From UBA6623 sp965238125 (lineage in GTDB: Bacteria; Acidobacteriota; Terriglobia; Bryobacterales; UBA6623), in NCBI GenBank assembly GCA_965238125.1, contig OZ250179.1:2790001-2854000 (forward strand): a stretch of DNA of 64,000 nt. The letters are read 5' to 3'. A model generated the notes under the pieces. That model made no database searches. It was not told the origin of the DNA and saw only the letters and a list, made by a program, of their open reading frames with translations. Positions 1-8,910 of the stretch are shown here, in pieces. A program made the position numbers and the translations under genes. How positions within the stretch are numbered: position 1 is the first letter of the stretch; every line of letters starts with the position of its first letter.

Positions 1-1
1 A

Positions 2-481
2 TCGGGCCAAGAAGCCTACAGCATTGCGATGCTGTGGCTCGAAATGGGTTTTCACGCACGGGAACTCGAGATCCGGGGAACCGACCTCTCCGAAGAGATG
101 TTGACGAAGGCCGCCGAGGGGAGATTTCTTCAACTGGAAGTCAACCGCGGGCTGCCGGCGAAATACCTGGTGAAGTATTTCACGCGGCAGAACTTGGAGT
201 GGCAAATCAAGCCGGAGCTGCGGGCCATGGTGCAGTGGCGCAAGTTTAACCTCAAGGACACTCCTCTTCATCTGGGCCACTTTGACATTGTGTTTTGCCG
301 CAACGTTTTGATCTATTTCGACATCGAAACGAAACGCCGGATCCTGAACCAAGTCAAGCAGACAATGCAGCCCGGCTCGTACTTGATCCTGGGGTCGAGC
401 GAGACGACTCTCAACGTGGATGATACCTTCAGTCGGCGCAAGGTGGATCGAGCCATCTTGTACCAAAAGCCTGAGACGTGA
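2..481 (+). CDS. cheR: CheR-type chemotaxis methyltransferase, C-terminal part
   Basis: The gene enters from outside the window and the 5' part is missing. The visible part begins SGQEAYSIAM, which fits the SAM-binding motif I of CheR, and continues with GTDLSEEML (motif for the ribose of SAM), then FDIVFCRNVLIYFD and a closing GSYLILGSSET segment, all typical of the CheR catalytic domain. CheR transfers methyl groups from S-adenosylmethionine to glutamates of chemoreceptors in the cytoplasm. A CheX-like gene follows immediately; the stop overlaps a possible GTG of that frame, so the two are probably cotranscribed. Family call is firm; which chemotaxis cluster it serves cannot be seen. Confidence 0.9.
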   Translation, partial: SGQEAYSIAMLWLEMGFHARELEIRGTDLSEEMLTKAAEGRFLQLEVNRGLPAKYLVKYFTRQNLEWQIKPELRAMVQWRKFNLKDTPLHLGHFDIVFCRNVLIYFDIETKRRILNQVKQTMQPGSYLILGSSETTLNVDDTFSRRKVDRAILYQKPET

Positions 482-543
482 GTCGTATCGACGACCGCGC
501 TCGAGCAGGGAGACGAGAATCAACGTACAAGAGGGAACCAGCG

Positions 544-1017
544 ATGATCGAGACCCAAACGGAATTGGAAAATCATAAACAGGCGACTTCGGATGTCGTG
601 CGGGAAATCTTTTCCACGATGCTCCACATCGACGCACGACTGGTGGAGGACGCAACCCCCGACCCCAGCGATCACCCCGTGGTAGGCTGCATTCACTTCG
701 CCGGTCCATGGAAGGGGGCTCTGCTGCTCGGATGCGGCCCCGCGCAGGCCGCGGCCTTCGCAGCGGAGTTGGTGGGCATCGACCCCCCCGGCGAAGTCAA
801 CGACGATGTCCGCGATGCCATCGGGGAAATCACGAACATGATCGCGGGGAACCTCAAGTCTCTATTTCCCAACGGAACCCAGCTTTCCGCCCACTCCGTT
901 GTGGAGGGCAAGAGTTTTACCCTCAAAGTGTGCGGCGGCAATGAGGCGATGCAACTGCGCTTTGATTCCGACCGCGGCCCCTTTTTGATTACGCTCGTTC
1001 GCATGACGGAAACGTAG
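544..1017 (+). CDS. CheX-like chemotaxis phosphatase domain protein
   Basis: A 157-residue cytoplasmic protein with the CheX fold: a beta-rich start (GCIHFAGPWKGALLLGC) and the helix DAIGEITNMIAGNLKSLF, which carries the E-x-x-N pattern used by CheX/CheC phosphatases to dephosphorylate CheY-P. I chose the ATG at 544 because a purine-rich GAGGG lies about 10 bases upstream; the frame is open back to a GTG at 478, which would add 22 arginine-rich residues without similarity to the family. It follows cheR directly, which supports a chemotaxis or motility role. Such stand-alone CheX-like domains can also act in other two-component systems. Confidence 0.8.
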   Translation: MIETQTELENHKQATSDVVREIFSTMLHIDARLVEDATPDPSDHPVVGCIHFAGPWKGALLLGCGPAQAAAFAAELVGIDPPGEVNDDVRDAIGEITNMIAGNLKSLFPNGTQLSAHSVVEGKSFTLKVCGGNEAMQLRFDSDRGPFLITLVRMTET

Positions 1018-1171
1018 CGCCGCTGCAAAGCCGAGGCCCCCCGGCAGGCTCCTTCGCCCGGAACCGTGTTTCGTGGTGGATCGATGGGCCACTGGCGCCC
1101 TCATTTCCAGCCGGCGAGTGTGCGCATCCTCTCGAGATGCCCCCTATCCGCGGGCGAAACGCTCTTCTATT

Positions 1172-1185
1172 GGTACCTCGGTACC
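1172..1185. promoter_or_regulatory. GGTACC-TC-GGTACC repeat upstream of the PilZ gene
   Basis: Two GGTACC palindromes separated by two bases, in an A+T-richer stretch about 65-75 bases before the PilZ start. The stretch from 1160 to 1248 is the obvious promoter region of that gene. The doubled palindrome could be an operator, but no regulator is assigned. Confidence 0.3.
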
Positions 1186-1248
1186 TTCTAATTAGACCGA
1201 TAGTACTATTGTGCTTAGGGTGCTATTTGTACCAAACTAAGGACTAAG

Positions 1249-1545
1249 ATGCAGGAGCGTCCAAACAGGTACGAGATCCATCGTCCGCTCGAGTACAAGA
1301 TCCCAGGCACAGCCGGTCCTGTCGTTGGGGCCGGCCGTACACTGAACATCAGCCGCCGCGGCGTTCTATTCCATGCGGAAGAAGATCTCAAAGTAGGCAG
1401 GCGAATCGAGCTTGTCGTGCGCATGGGATCCGCTTTGGGTAAAGGGCCCGACGTCAATCTTGTTGTCCAGGGGGTGACGGTGCGCTGCGCACAAGGCAAC
1501 GTCGCCGTTGCGATCAAGAAGTACAAACTGCGGACGGCTGCGTAG
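1249..1545 (+). CDS. PilZ domain protein, probable c-di-GMP receptor
   Basis: A 98-residue single-domain protein. The N-terminal RPNRYEIHRP supplies arginines in the position of the PilZ RxxxR motif, and NISRRGVLF matches the second motif (N/D-x-S-x-x-G). Together these bind cyclic di-GMP. PilZ domains usually switch motility, exopolysaccharide or transcription. It has its own upstream region (1018-1248) and an AAGGA-type ribosome site just before the ATG. Neighbouring chemotaxis genes suggest, but do not prove, a motility role. Confidence 0.85.
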   Translation: MQERPNRYEIHRPLEYKIPGTAGPVVGAGRTLNISRRGVLFHAEEDLKVGRRIELVVRMGSALGKGPDVNLVVQGVTVRCAQGNVAVAIKKYKLRTAA

Positions 1546-1813
1546 ACGGTAATCGTCGATTCGATTCGATTCGAGTCGACTTCCCTCCGGGAGGTGTGTC
1601 CGGATGACGCCCTTTCCCCTCACCGTCGAGTTTCCCGTTTTGCTTTCCGGCTGTCTTCCGACAATCCCCTTTTCGGGCTGATTGCGCTTTACGTTCAAGC
1701 GCTGGGCGAACGCTCCGTCTGTCGCGCACACGGGCCCGTGCCCGACTCCCCGTGCTCGCGATATCCTGATATACTTCCGAAACGTCGGGGACCGTCGAGG
1801 GGAAGGGATCGAT

Positions 1814-2548
1814 ATGAAGCTGCGAGGTAAGGGAGTTATCGTCACCGGCGCGGGCAGCGGTATCGGAGAGGCCGTGGCGGCCTGTTTTGCCCGAGAAGGC
1901 GCGACAGTCGTGACCTGGGGCCGCAACCTCGACAGGCTCCAGCGCGCCCGCGACAAGGCCGGCGAAGCCGCTGAGCGCTTGCGGCCGCAAGCCGTCGATG
2001 TGGCGGATCGTAACGCTGTGCGCGAGGCCGTGGAACGGGCCGAGCAGGTGCTGGGCGGGGTCGCTATTCTGGTCAACAACGCCGGGACGAATGTTGCCAA
2101 GCGCGCTCTCCACGAATTATCCATCGAAGACTTCGACCGGATCGTGGACGTTAACCTACGCGGCGTGTTTCATTCGATTCACGCAGTGCTTCCTGTCATG
2201 CGCCGGCGGCGCGACGGGCTCATCATTAACGTGACTTCCGTCGCCGGCGTACGGGCCAGCGTGCTGGGCGGGACCGCGTATAGCGCTTCCAAGTTCGGCG
2301 CGTCCGCTTTGAGCCTGATGGTCGGACTCGAAGAAGGAGAGAACGGAATTCGCTCCTGCAATATCTGTCCCGGAGAGGTGAACACGCCGATTCTCGATCA
2401 CCGGCCGGTGGTGCCGGCGCCGGAAAAGCGCGCCGCCATGTTGCAGCCCGAAGACCTCGCCCACGCTGCGCTGTTCATAGCCACGCTTCCGCCGCGTGCG
2501 ACCGTGCCGGAGCTGATTATCACTCCGTCGTTGCAACAATATGCCTGA
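1814..2548 (+). CDS. SDR-family NAD(P)-dependent oxidoreductase
   Basis: A 244-residue classical short-chain dehydrogenase/reductase. Motifs in order: TGAGSGIG (cofactor-binding loop, residues about 12-19), NNAG in the middle, INVTSVAG carrying the catalytic serine, and YSASKFG with the Tyr and Lys of the active site. It would oxidise or reduce an alcohol/ketone substrate in the cytoplasm; the substrate cannot be read from the sequence. I chose the ATG at 1814, preceded by a GGAAGGGAT ribosome site, over earlier starts that add 44 residues of non-SDR sequence. The end overlaps a converging receiver-domain fragment. Confidence 0.92.
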   Translation: MKLRGKGVIVTGAGSGIGEAVAACFAREGATVVTWGRNLDRLQRARDKAGEAAERLRPQAVDVADRNAVREAVERAEQVLGGVAILVNNAGTNVAKRALHELSIEDFDRIVDVNLRGVFHSIHAVLPVMRRRRDGLIINVTSVAGVRASVLGGTAYSASKFGASALSLMVGLEEGENGIRSCNICPGEVNTPILDHRPVVPAPEKRAAMLQPEDLAHAALFIATLPPRATVPELIITPSLQQYA

Positions 2549-2769
2549 GGGGCGGCCATGCCGGCAATCGAAACAGCGGAGTAAGCCTTGCTCGCGTGGA
2601 ATGCCAAGGCCCAACGGGAATGTCGAGGGGGACGATTTCTTGGACCGCGCGGGTGAACTCATCGAGGTCAAACGGTTTGGCGAACGTACGTAGCGTGCCG
2701 AGTTGCGCGGCCACCGCCAAGTAATGGCGGCCGTCCATGGCTCCAGAGATCGCGATCACTGGAACCGTG
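2520..2769 (-). pseudogene. Response-regulator receiver fragment
   Basis: On the minus strand the frame reads VPVIAISGAMDG, then LGTLRTFAKPFDLDEF. This is the second half of a CheY-like receiver domain, including the conserved Lys-Pro (KPF) and the last helix. The phospho-acceptor Asp and the first half are absent: upstream the frame runs into the R1 double-hairpin repeat at 2780-2840. The fragment is too short to work as a receiver and is best read as the 3' remnant of a regulator gene broken by or next to a repeat insertion. It overlaps the end of the SDR gene by about 29 bases in convergent orientation. Confidence 0.55.
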
Positions 2770-2779
2770 GACCGAGTTC

Positions 2780-2840
2780 GACGCAAGCTGAGAGCTTGTC
2801 TGAACTTTGGGCTAGGACAAACACGAGTGTTTGTCGCTAT
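2780..2840 (+). repeat. R1 double-hairpin repeat, copy 1
   Basis: Two hairpins: GCAAGC-TGAGA-GCTTGT, then the spacer TGGGCTAG, then GACAAACAC-GA-GTGTTTGTC. It ends with GCTA(C/T). The same layout recurs at 12143, 26122, 27516, 45567 (inverted) and, as a half copy, at 37168. Confidence 0.8.
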
Positions 2841-2888
2841 CAAGAGGCGCTCCCGGGCGGCGGGACCGACGGTCCGCCTCATCGTGGA

Positions 2889-5693
2889 CTACAGAATTTC
2901 CCGTAGGTATCGTCCGGTGTAGGATTCGTCGCGGCGGGCGACCTTTTCCGGGGTCCCCTCGACAACGATATGACCGCCTCCGTCGCCGCCTTCCGGTCCG
3001 AGGTCGATGATCCAATCGGCGTTCTTGATGACGTCGAGGTTGTGTTCGATCACCAGCACGCTGCCGCCGTTGTTCAGCAGTTTGCGGAAGGCGGCGAGCA
3101 ATTTCGCGATGTCGTCGAAATGGAGTCCCGTGGTCGGCTCATCGAATAGGTACAGCGTCCCCTCGCACTTCGACTGGGCGATATGGCCGGCCAGCTTGAC
3201 GCGCTGTGCTTCGCCACCCGACAGCGTGGTGGCCGATTGCCCCAGCCGCAAATAACCGAGGCCCACCTCGGCCAGGCATGACAGTTTTTTCACGATGCCC
3301 GGCACGTGCACGAAGAATTTCAAGGCCTCATCCACCGTCATCCGCAAAACATCGTGGATATTCTTCCCTTGATAGCGAACTTCGAGAACAGCGCTCTTGT
3401 AGCGCTTGCCGTCGCAATCCTCGCAAACCAGGGCGACATCGGCCAAGAACTGCATTTCTACCGTCACCGTTCCATCGCCCTGGCAGGTTTCGCAGCGACC
3501 GCCCGGGATATTGAATGAAAAATTTCCGGCGGAGAGACCCCTTCGCCGGGCGTCGGCGGTGGCGGCGAAAGTCGCACGGACAAGATCGAAGGCCTTGACG
3601 TAGGTTGCGGGATTGGAGCGCGGCGACCGCCCGATCGGCGATTGATCGACCAGCACGACCTCGTCGACCAGTGACGCTCCGGTGATGCGCCGGCAGGGCA
3701 GCCGTAGGATCTCCTGATCCGACGAGTCGGAAAGATTTCGCTTCTTCACCGCAGTCAGCGCGCCGTGGATCACATCGTGAACCAGCGTCGACTTCCCGGA
3801 CCCGGAAACTCCGCTCACCACCGTCATCAAGTCGAGCGGTATGGTTACGTTCAGGTTCTTTAGATTGTTGGCGACCGCGCCGGAAAATTTCAGCTTCTTG
3901 CGCGCCTTCGGCTTGCGCCGCTTTGCGGGCACCGGGATGGTGAAGTCGCCGCGCAGATAGAGCGCTGTAAGCGAGCGGCTGCCGTTGGCGACGATCTCGG
4001 AGTAGGGACCCTCGAAAATGACTTTGCCGCCGCGCTCACCCGCGCCCGGCCCAAGGTCGACGATGTGGTCGGCGGCACGCATCATCTCGGCATCGTGTTC
4101 AACCACGACGATCGTGTTGCCCAAGTCGCGCAGGCCCGACAGGCTCTGAATCAGCCGATTCGTGTCGCGCGCGTGCAACCCAATCGACGGCTCGTCCAAC
4201 ACGTAGCAGGTTCCGACCAGGCGTGATCCGAGCGAGGTCGCCAGTTGGATCCGCTGCGCCTCGCCGCCGGACAGAGTCGCCGTCTTGCGGTCGAGCGTTA
4301 GATACTCCAAACCGACATCGTTCAAAAATGTCAGCCGATGCCGAATATCTTCCAGTAGTTGCTTGGCTATCTTCTTTTGGTCGCCGGTCGGGCGCCACTC
4401 CTCGAAAAATTGCTTCGCGCTCGCCAGATCAAGCGCCGTTACCTCGCCGATCGTCCGGCCGCCCAAGCGGACATTCAGCGCCTCGGGCCGCAAGCGTCCC
4501 CCTCGGCACGCCGGGCACAGCGTGTAGCCTCGGTACCGCGCCATGAAGATCCGCACGTGCATCTTGTATTTCTTGCGTTCCAGAAACGCAAAGAAACCCT
4601 CGACGCCGCCAAAACCCTTGCCGCCGCGCAACACGAAATCGACCTCGTCGCCGCTCAATTCGTGATACGGAACCGACAGCCGCACTCCCGCCGCCTTGGC
4701 GCTTTCCACAAGCGCGTTCTGAAAGCGTTTGTAACGCGGCTTGGTAAAAGGCTCGACCGCTCCTTGCCGCAACGTCTTGAATTTGTCGGGGACCACGAGG
4801 TCCATGTCGTAGTCGACCGTGTTCCCGAAACCCTGGCATTGCGGGCAGGCCCCGAAAGGGCTGTTGAAGCTGAACAGCCGCGGTTCGGGTTCGGGGTATT
4901 CGATGGCGCAATCGCGGCACTCGAAACGTTCGCTGAACCACAGCCGCTCGGGCGGAACCTCCGTCGCGTTTTCAAAGACCACCTCGCGTGCCTCGCGGTA
5001 GCAGGTTTCCACCGCGTCGACGACGCGTGAGTGCGGAGCCGAGCCGATGGCCAGCCGATCGACCAGCGCGAAGACGGGCCGCTCGAAATCGACATCCAAT
5101 AGCGACTCGGGGTTCGAAAATTCGAAAACCTTTCCGTCTTGGAAAAGCCGGTTGAAGCCCTTGGCGCGCAGATCCGCGAGCCGCGCTTTCAATTCCTCGG
5201 TCAGGCCTCCGGATACATCCCTTTGTACCGGGAACAGCACGTACCAACGCGAGCCGCCCGGCAACGCCAAGATGCGGGGCGCCACCCGGTCGACCGGATC
5301 TTTCGAAACCACCCGCCCACACTCGCGACACGTCGTCTCGCCCGCCCGAGCGTAGAGCAACCGCAGGAAATCGTAGATCTCCGTCGCCGTCGCCACCGTC
5401 GAGCGGGGGTTGCGCGTGGTATTCTTCTGGCGGATGGCCACCGCCGGTGCAATGCCGCCGATGTGTTCGACATCGGGCTTTTCCATGCGCTCGAGGAATT
5501 GGCGGGCGTAGGCGGAAAGCGACTCGACGTAGCGCCGCTGTCCCTCGGCGTAAATCGTATCGAAGACCAGCGACGACTTCCCCGAACCCGACACGCCGGT
5601 GACGACGATCAGCTTTTCGTGAGGCAGTCGGAGGCTGATGTTCTTCAGGTTGTGGACACGCGCTCCGCGAATGTCGAGATAGTCCTGAGACAA
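2889..5693 (-). CDS. uvrA: UvrABC excinuclease subunit A
   Basis: UvrA, the damage-recognition ATPase of nucleotide excision repair. Both ABC modules are present: Walker A GVSGSGKSS near residue 32 and GVSGSGKST near residue 630, each with an LSGGEAQR signature. Zinc-binding cysteine pairs are visible as CRDC...CPQC and CETC...CEDC; CREC and CPAC pairs also occur. I chose the TTG at 5693, giving 934 residues and starting just before the conserved RGARVHNLKNI. An in-frame ATG at 5828 would add 45 residues unlike UvrA. Upstream lies an R2 element, so the native promoter may have been displaced or is within 5694-5780. Confidence 0.96.
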   Translation of the reverse strand: MSQDYLDIRGARVHNLKNISLRLPHEKLIVVTGVSGSGKSSLVFDTIYAEGQRRYVESLSAYARQFLERMEKPDVEHIGGIAPAVAIRQKNTTRNPRSTVATATEIYDFLRLLYARAGETTCRECGRVVSKDPVDRVAPRILALPGGSRWYVLFPVQRDVSGGLTEELKARLADLRAKGFNRLFQDGKVFEFSNPESLLDVDFERPVFALVDRLAIGSAPHSRVVDAVETCYREAREVVFENATEVPPERLWFSERFECRDCAIEYPEPEPRLFSFNSPFGACPQCQGFGNTVDYDMDLVVPDKFKTLRQGAVEPFTKPRYKRFQNALVESAKAAGVRLSVPYHELSGDEVDFVLRGGKGFGGVEGFFAFLERKKYKMHVRIFMARYRGYTLCPACRGGRLRPEALNVRLGGRTIGEVTALDLASAKQFFEEWRPTGDQKKIAKQLLEDIRHRLTFLNDVGLEYLTLDRKTATLSGGEAQRIQLATSLGSRLVGTCYVLDEPSIGLHARDTNRLIQSLSGLRDLGNTIVVVEHDAEMMRAADHIVDLGPGAGERGGKVIFEGPYSEIVANGSRSLTALYLRGDFTIPVPAKRRKPKARKKLKFSGAVANNLKNLNVTIPLDLMTVVSGVSGSGKSTLVHDVIHGALTAVKKRNLSDSSDQEILRLPCRRITGASLVDEVVLVDQSPIGRSPRSNPATYVKAFDLVRATFAATADARRRGLSAGNFSFNIPGGRCETCQGDGTVTVEMQFLADVALVCEDCDGKRYKSAVLEVRYQGKNIHDVLRMTVDEALKFFVHVPGIVKKLSCLAEVGLGYLRLGQSATTLSGGEAQRVKLAGHIAQSKCEGTLYLFDEPTTGLHFDDIAKLLAAFRKLLNNGGSVLVIEHNLDVIKNADWIIDLGPEGGDGGGHIVVEGTPEKVARRDESYTGRYLREIL

Positions 5694-5781
5694 CGGTGAA
5701 CTCTCTGGGAAGGTCCGGTAGCGGCCGGTGCCGGCCGGTGGACTTATTATACGAGTCGTCCGCGTCCGGCTCCAGAGGGGC

Positions 5782-6068
5782 GTGTGCGACGTAAATGTGG
5801 GAGAGTCGTTTCTCTGGATGTACGGCATTCATAATACCGCCATGAAAATACGGGCGAATGGTTGAAGTGAACGTCAGGTTGGCCGGAGTGGCATCGGGCG
5901 ATTGCTCCTACGCCCCATCCGGGGCTTGCCGTGTTTCTTGGCGCGTACCCCGAAGCCCGGGGCTATGGCTCCCGTCGCCGCTCCGCGCCTGCAGCCGCTT
6001 GTAGTTTCCACGGGCTGCATCGTAATCCATCGTACCGGGCTTACCTTTCCACATTCATGTCGCACACC
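5782..6068. repeat. R2 element with terminal inverted repeats, copy A
   Basis: The left end GTGTGCGACGTAAATGTGG is mirrored at the right end by CCACATTCATGTCGCACAC. The 12-base sequence CTCCAGAGGGGC lies directly outside both ends (5770-5781 and 6069-6080) and looks like a target-site duplication. Inside are pieces of the R3 repeat (ATAATACCGCCATGAAAAT and a CCCGGGGCT-rich part). No protein is encoded, so it would be a non-autonomous element between uvrA and motB. Confidence 0.65.
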
Positions 6069-6119
6069 CTCCAGAGGGGCGAGACTGTTTGGCGAGGCTG
6101 ATCATCGTGTGGGCCGGGG

Positions 6120-6836
6120 TCAGCGGGCGGAGCCTTCGGCCGTCAAGACAACGATATCCACTCGCCGGTTTTTGGCGCGATTTTGGATGCTGTCGTTGGG
6201 TACGAGAGGTTGATGTTCGCCGTACCCGGCCGCGGAAAGACGCTCGATCGACAGCGAACTCTCATTGACCAAGAACTGCAATACGGCAATAGCTCTTGCC
6301 GTGGAGAGCTGCCAGTTCGAAGGATACTTCTTCGTGCGGATGGGCCTGTCGTCGGTGTGGCCCTCCAGCCGCACCGGACGCCGACTGCGCGCGAGGGTGC
6401 GGCCCACCTTGCGCATGATTTGACGGGCTTCGGCGCCTAGTTCGGCGCGACCCGGCGCGAACAAAGCCGATTCGCTGAGGCTCAAAACCAAACCGCGCGG
6501 TTCAACGGAAATCGTGACTTTGCCGCTTTCGAGCTCGGGGAGCAACTCGGCTTCGAACTGCGGTTCCAGCTCGTCCAAGGCTTGCCGCAAATTCCCCAGC
6601 GATTCCGCCGAGGAGTCCTGTTCAAGACTCGCCGCCAGGGTATAGCGCGGCGACTCGGGGTCCCCGATCCGATCCACCAACGCCTGAAACGTGGCCGAGA
6701 ACGACTGCATTTTCACGGGGTCGATGGTCGAGGAAGAAAACAGGACCACGAAAAACGCGACCAGCAGCGTGATGAAATCGCCGTACGACACGAGCCACCG
6801 CTCGTGATTTTCCTCGACGTGAACTCGTCTACGCAT
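6120..6836 (-). CDS. motB: Flagellar motor stator protein MotB (OmpA-like)
   Basis: A 238-residue inner-membrane protein. Residues about 16-38 hold the single membrane helix, WLVSYGDFITLLVAFFVVLF, whose Asp (about residue 20) is the proton-conducting residue of MotB. After a linker, an OmpA/MotB peptidoglycan-binding domain runs to the C-terminus, with LEGHTDDRPIRTKKYPSNWQ and NRRVDIVV. The ATG at 6836 is chosen because it places the helix as in other MotB proteins; the frame is open further upstream but reads through the out-of-frame end of motA. The partner motA is broken (next entry), so this stator may no longer function unless another MotA is supplied. Confidence 0.9.
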   Translation of the reverse strand: MRRRVHVEENHERWLVSYGDFITLLVAFFVVLFSSSTIDPVKMQSFSATFQALVDRIGDPESPRYTLAASLEQDSSAESLGNLRQALDELEPQFEAELLPELESGKVTISVEPRGLVLSLSESALFAPGRAELGAEARQIMRKVGRTLARSRRPVRLEGHTDDRPIRTKKYPSNWQLSTARAIAVLQFLVNESSLSIERLSAAGYGEHQPLVPNDSIQNRAKNRRVDIVVLTAEGSAR

Positions 6837-6844
6837 GGCGCCGC

Positions 6845-6986
6845 TTAGTTCATATCGGCGACGAGGGCAGGGGATTGAAACTTTTCCGCCACCAGCGACA
6901 TGGGGTTGGGGACGTCGAGGCCGCGCTGCCAGGCACATCAGAACGACCTTCCACGCCGGCCGGTGTTCCGGGGACGGGCGCATGGA
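6845..6986 (-). pseudogene. motA: motA remnant, C-terminal end with frameshift
   Basis: Directly upstream of motB, one frame reads EHRPAWKVVLMCLA and a second frame, shifted by one base, continues GLDVPNPMSLVAEKF and ends ADMN-stop, 8 bases before the motB ATG. Together these resemble the end of MotA (helix with a conserved Cys/Leu run, then NP-x-x-x-x-E-K). Upstream of about 6987 the sequence becomes the R3 repeat followed by a group II intron, so the first roughly 200 residues of MotA are gone. Assignment rests on position and a short match. Confidence 0.5.
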
Positions 6987-7091
6987 GAGTCCTTTCCTAT
7001 GAATTCGCGGATTCGTAATACTGCATACCGCCATGAAAAGGGAGGCCGGCGATCCGAAGGGTTGGGCGAGAGGTTCCCGCCGCCCTAACCT
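6987..7091. repeat. R3 repeat, left part of a split copy
   Basis: Begins GAGAGTCCTTTC, then ATGAATTCGCGGATTC, then ACCGCCATGAAAA, and ends CCCGCCGCCCTAACC. The same order occurs uninterrupted at 15990-16345. Here the copy stops at 7091 and resumes at 9221 (CCTTCTTGCCATATGGCAC), the gap being filled by R5 and the group II intron. Confidence 0.7.
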
Positions 7092-7264
7092 GCATTTCTC
7101 ACCGCCTGACGGGCAAAGCACACAATAGGCCCGCCATTACTTCGTTGCGCTCGCTCGGGGTGCTCACCGTACTGTTCAAGTACGCCTCTTTGCTTAAGAA
7201 ATGGGCGCCAAGCGGCGCGCGCCTCGTACTGACGGGCCTTTCATGCCCTTTGCCTCGCCACGCG
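7092..7264. repeat. R5 repeat, probable intron target
   Basis: Starts TGCATTTCTCACCGCCTGAC and its other end appears as TGAGAAATGCGGGCTAACC at 9207-9225, beyond the intron. The two ends are inverted copies, so R5 seems to be a small element with terminal inverted repeats, inserted in R3 and then itself invaded by the intron. A solo copy of the end sequence sits inside R1 at about 12178-12205. Confidence 0.5.
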
Positions 7265-7338
7265 GGTAGAGTCGAGGACGGGCGCGGGTGCTCTTGACGC
7301 CGGAGGCGTCGTGGTCCCGTTTCCCGTCCCCGCTCATC

Positions 7339-7371
<33 letters not shown>

Positions 7372-7389
7372 TCCGACCGGCTTCCTCCC

Positions 7390-8910
7390 TCAAGCTGTCG
7401 CAGGCGGCGGACCCAAGTGCATCCGGCGCAGGCGGACCACGCCTAGCTTGCCGAACACCACCTGGTCGCTAAACTGCCGGGCGCCGCGCGACGACACCTT
7501 CCTCCGCCTCCGCATAAATCCTCGCACTCGCTCGCACACGTGGTTGTCCACCGCCCGATACGCCATCAGCCGGGTGCCATAAGAGAAGTAATTCGACCAG
7601 CCCACCAACACTCGGTTAAGCCGTCCGCTCACTTCTTCCCAGCGCCCCACTTCAGCCGGACGCAACAGCGCATGCACCTTCCGCTTCAACCGTGCCACGC
7701 TCTTCTTCGACGGACTCGCTCCCAAATACCAATGACCGTCCTTCTTGAAACGATGCGGCCCGAACGTGTATCCCAGAAAGTCAAACCGCTCCTGCTTCGC
7801 TCGCACCAACTTCGTCTTCTCCCGGTTCAGGGTCAGCCCGATCCGCGTCATCGTCCGCTCGGTCCACTCCAGCGCCTCGGCTGCGCCGCCGCGGCTGAGA
7901 ATCACGAAGTCATCCGCATAGTTAATGATCACGGCTCGAAACTCACTTCCCTTCCCCGTTCGCCGCCAATGCTTCAGAAAACGGTTCATGTACAGATTGG
8001 CCAACAAGGGACTGATCACGCCACCCCGCGGGGTGCCGCGCTTGCTCCGCTTGCCGCACGTCATCCGCCGGTTCCCGTTCTCATCCCGCCCTTCGACCGG
8101 CGTCTTTAACCACATCTTGATGACGTGTAAGACTTGCCGGTCCGAAATACGCCGCGCCACGCATTCGAGCAACTCGGCGTGCGGAATCGTATCGAAGTAC
8201 TTCGACAAATCGGCGTCGACTACATCGGTGTAGCCTCCACACAGCAGTTTATGCACTCTCCGGATCGCGTCGTGCGCGCTCCGTTTCGGCCGGTAGCCAT
8301 AGGCCTCCGGGTCCAAATCCGCCTCGAAGATCGGCTCGATCACCAGCTTGGCAGCGGTTTGCGCCACACGGTCCCGAAGGGTCGGGATGCCGAGCGGACG
8401 CTCGCCGCCGCCGGGCTTGGGAATCATCACCCGTCGCACCGGCCGAGGCCGGTAGCTCTTCGAGCGCAAGTCTTGTTGCAGGCTTCGCAACCACTCCTGG
8501 CGGCCTTGGAATTCGATCTGTTCAAACGTCACGCCGTCCACTCCCGCAGCCCCGCCGTTGGCCTTTGCCAGCCGGTAGGCGTGCTCGAGAATGTCCCCGC
8601 GCCAGACCTTGTCCCAGAGCTGATAGAAGCGGAAGTTCGGCTCCTGCTTCGCTTTGAGATAAAGCTTCTTCTGTAGGGTCCTGATCTTTTCCGGCGTTGC
8701 CAGACTCATGTCAATCGCCTGATCCGACTCGGCTTCCGAAGCGTGCCGGAAGGCAGGGCCCTTCGCTCCCCCGGCGTTACCCGGCTTCCGCGCTACTACG
8801 GCCCTGTCCGACTCCCCGTCGAGTCCGCCCTCCTTACCGAGGACGGCGGAGTTGCGAACTCCACCCGCCGGGGCCTCCCTTTCTGCACTGCGGTCTCCCT
8901 TGGCTGACAT
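7390..8910 (-). CDS. ltrA: Group II intron reverse transcriptase/maturase
   Basis: A 506-residue intron-encoded protein. After a basic, variable N-terminus the reverse-transcriptase blocks appear in order: NGGAAGVDGVTFEQIE, RPVRRVMIPKPGGGERPLGI, DVVDADLSKYFDTI, GTPRGGVISPLLANLYMN and the catalytic NYADDFVILS. The C-terminal part with FDFLGYTFGPH and the segment from LNRVLVGWSNYF form the maturase (GIIM) domain. I see no HNH endonuclease motif after it. The protein binds its intron RNA, assists splicing, and copies the intron into DNA at new sites. It lies inside the intron boundaries and appears intact. Confidence 0.95.
   Translation of the reverse strand: MSAKGDRSAEREAPAGGVRNSAVLGKEGGLDGESDRAVVARKPGNAGGAKGPAFRHASEAESDQAIDMSLATPEKIRTLQKKLYLKAKQEPNFRFYQLWDKVWRGDILEHAYRLAKANGGAAGVDGVTFEQIEFQGRQEWLRSLQQDLRSKSYRPRPVRRVMIPKPGGGERPLGIPTLRDRVAQTAAKLVIEPIFEADLDPEAYGYRPKRSAHDAIRRVHKLLCGGYTDVVDADLSKYFDTIPHAELLECVARRISDRQVLHVIKMWLKTPVEGRDENGNRRMTCGKRSKRGTPRGGVISPLLANLYMNRFLKHWRRTGKGSEFRAVIINYADDFVILSRGGAAEALEWTERTMTRIGLTLNREKTKLVRAKQERFDFLGYTFGPHRFKKDGHWYLGASPSKKSVARLKRKVHALLRPAEVGRWEEVSGRLNRVLVGWSNYFSYGTRLMAYRAVDNHVCERVRGFMRRRRKVSSRGARQFSDQVVFGKLGVVRLRRMHLGPPPATA

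Noticed and set aside
5829..6119. Possible small protein-coding gene between uvrA and motB
   Set aside because: The region is explained by R2 copy A with R3 sequence inside; the open frames there are Arg/Pro-rich and match repeats only.
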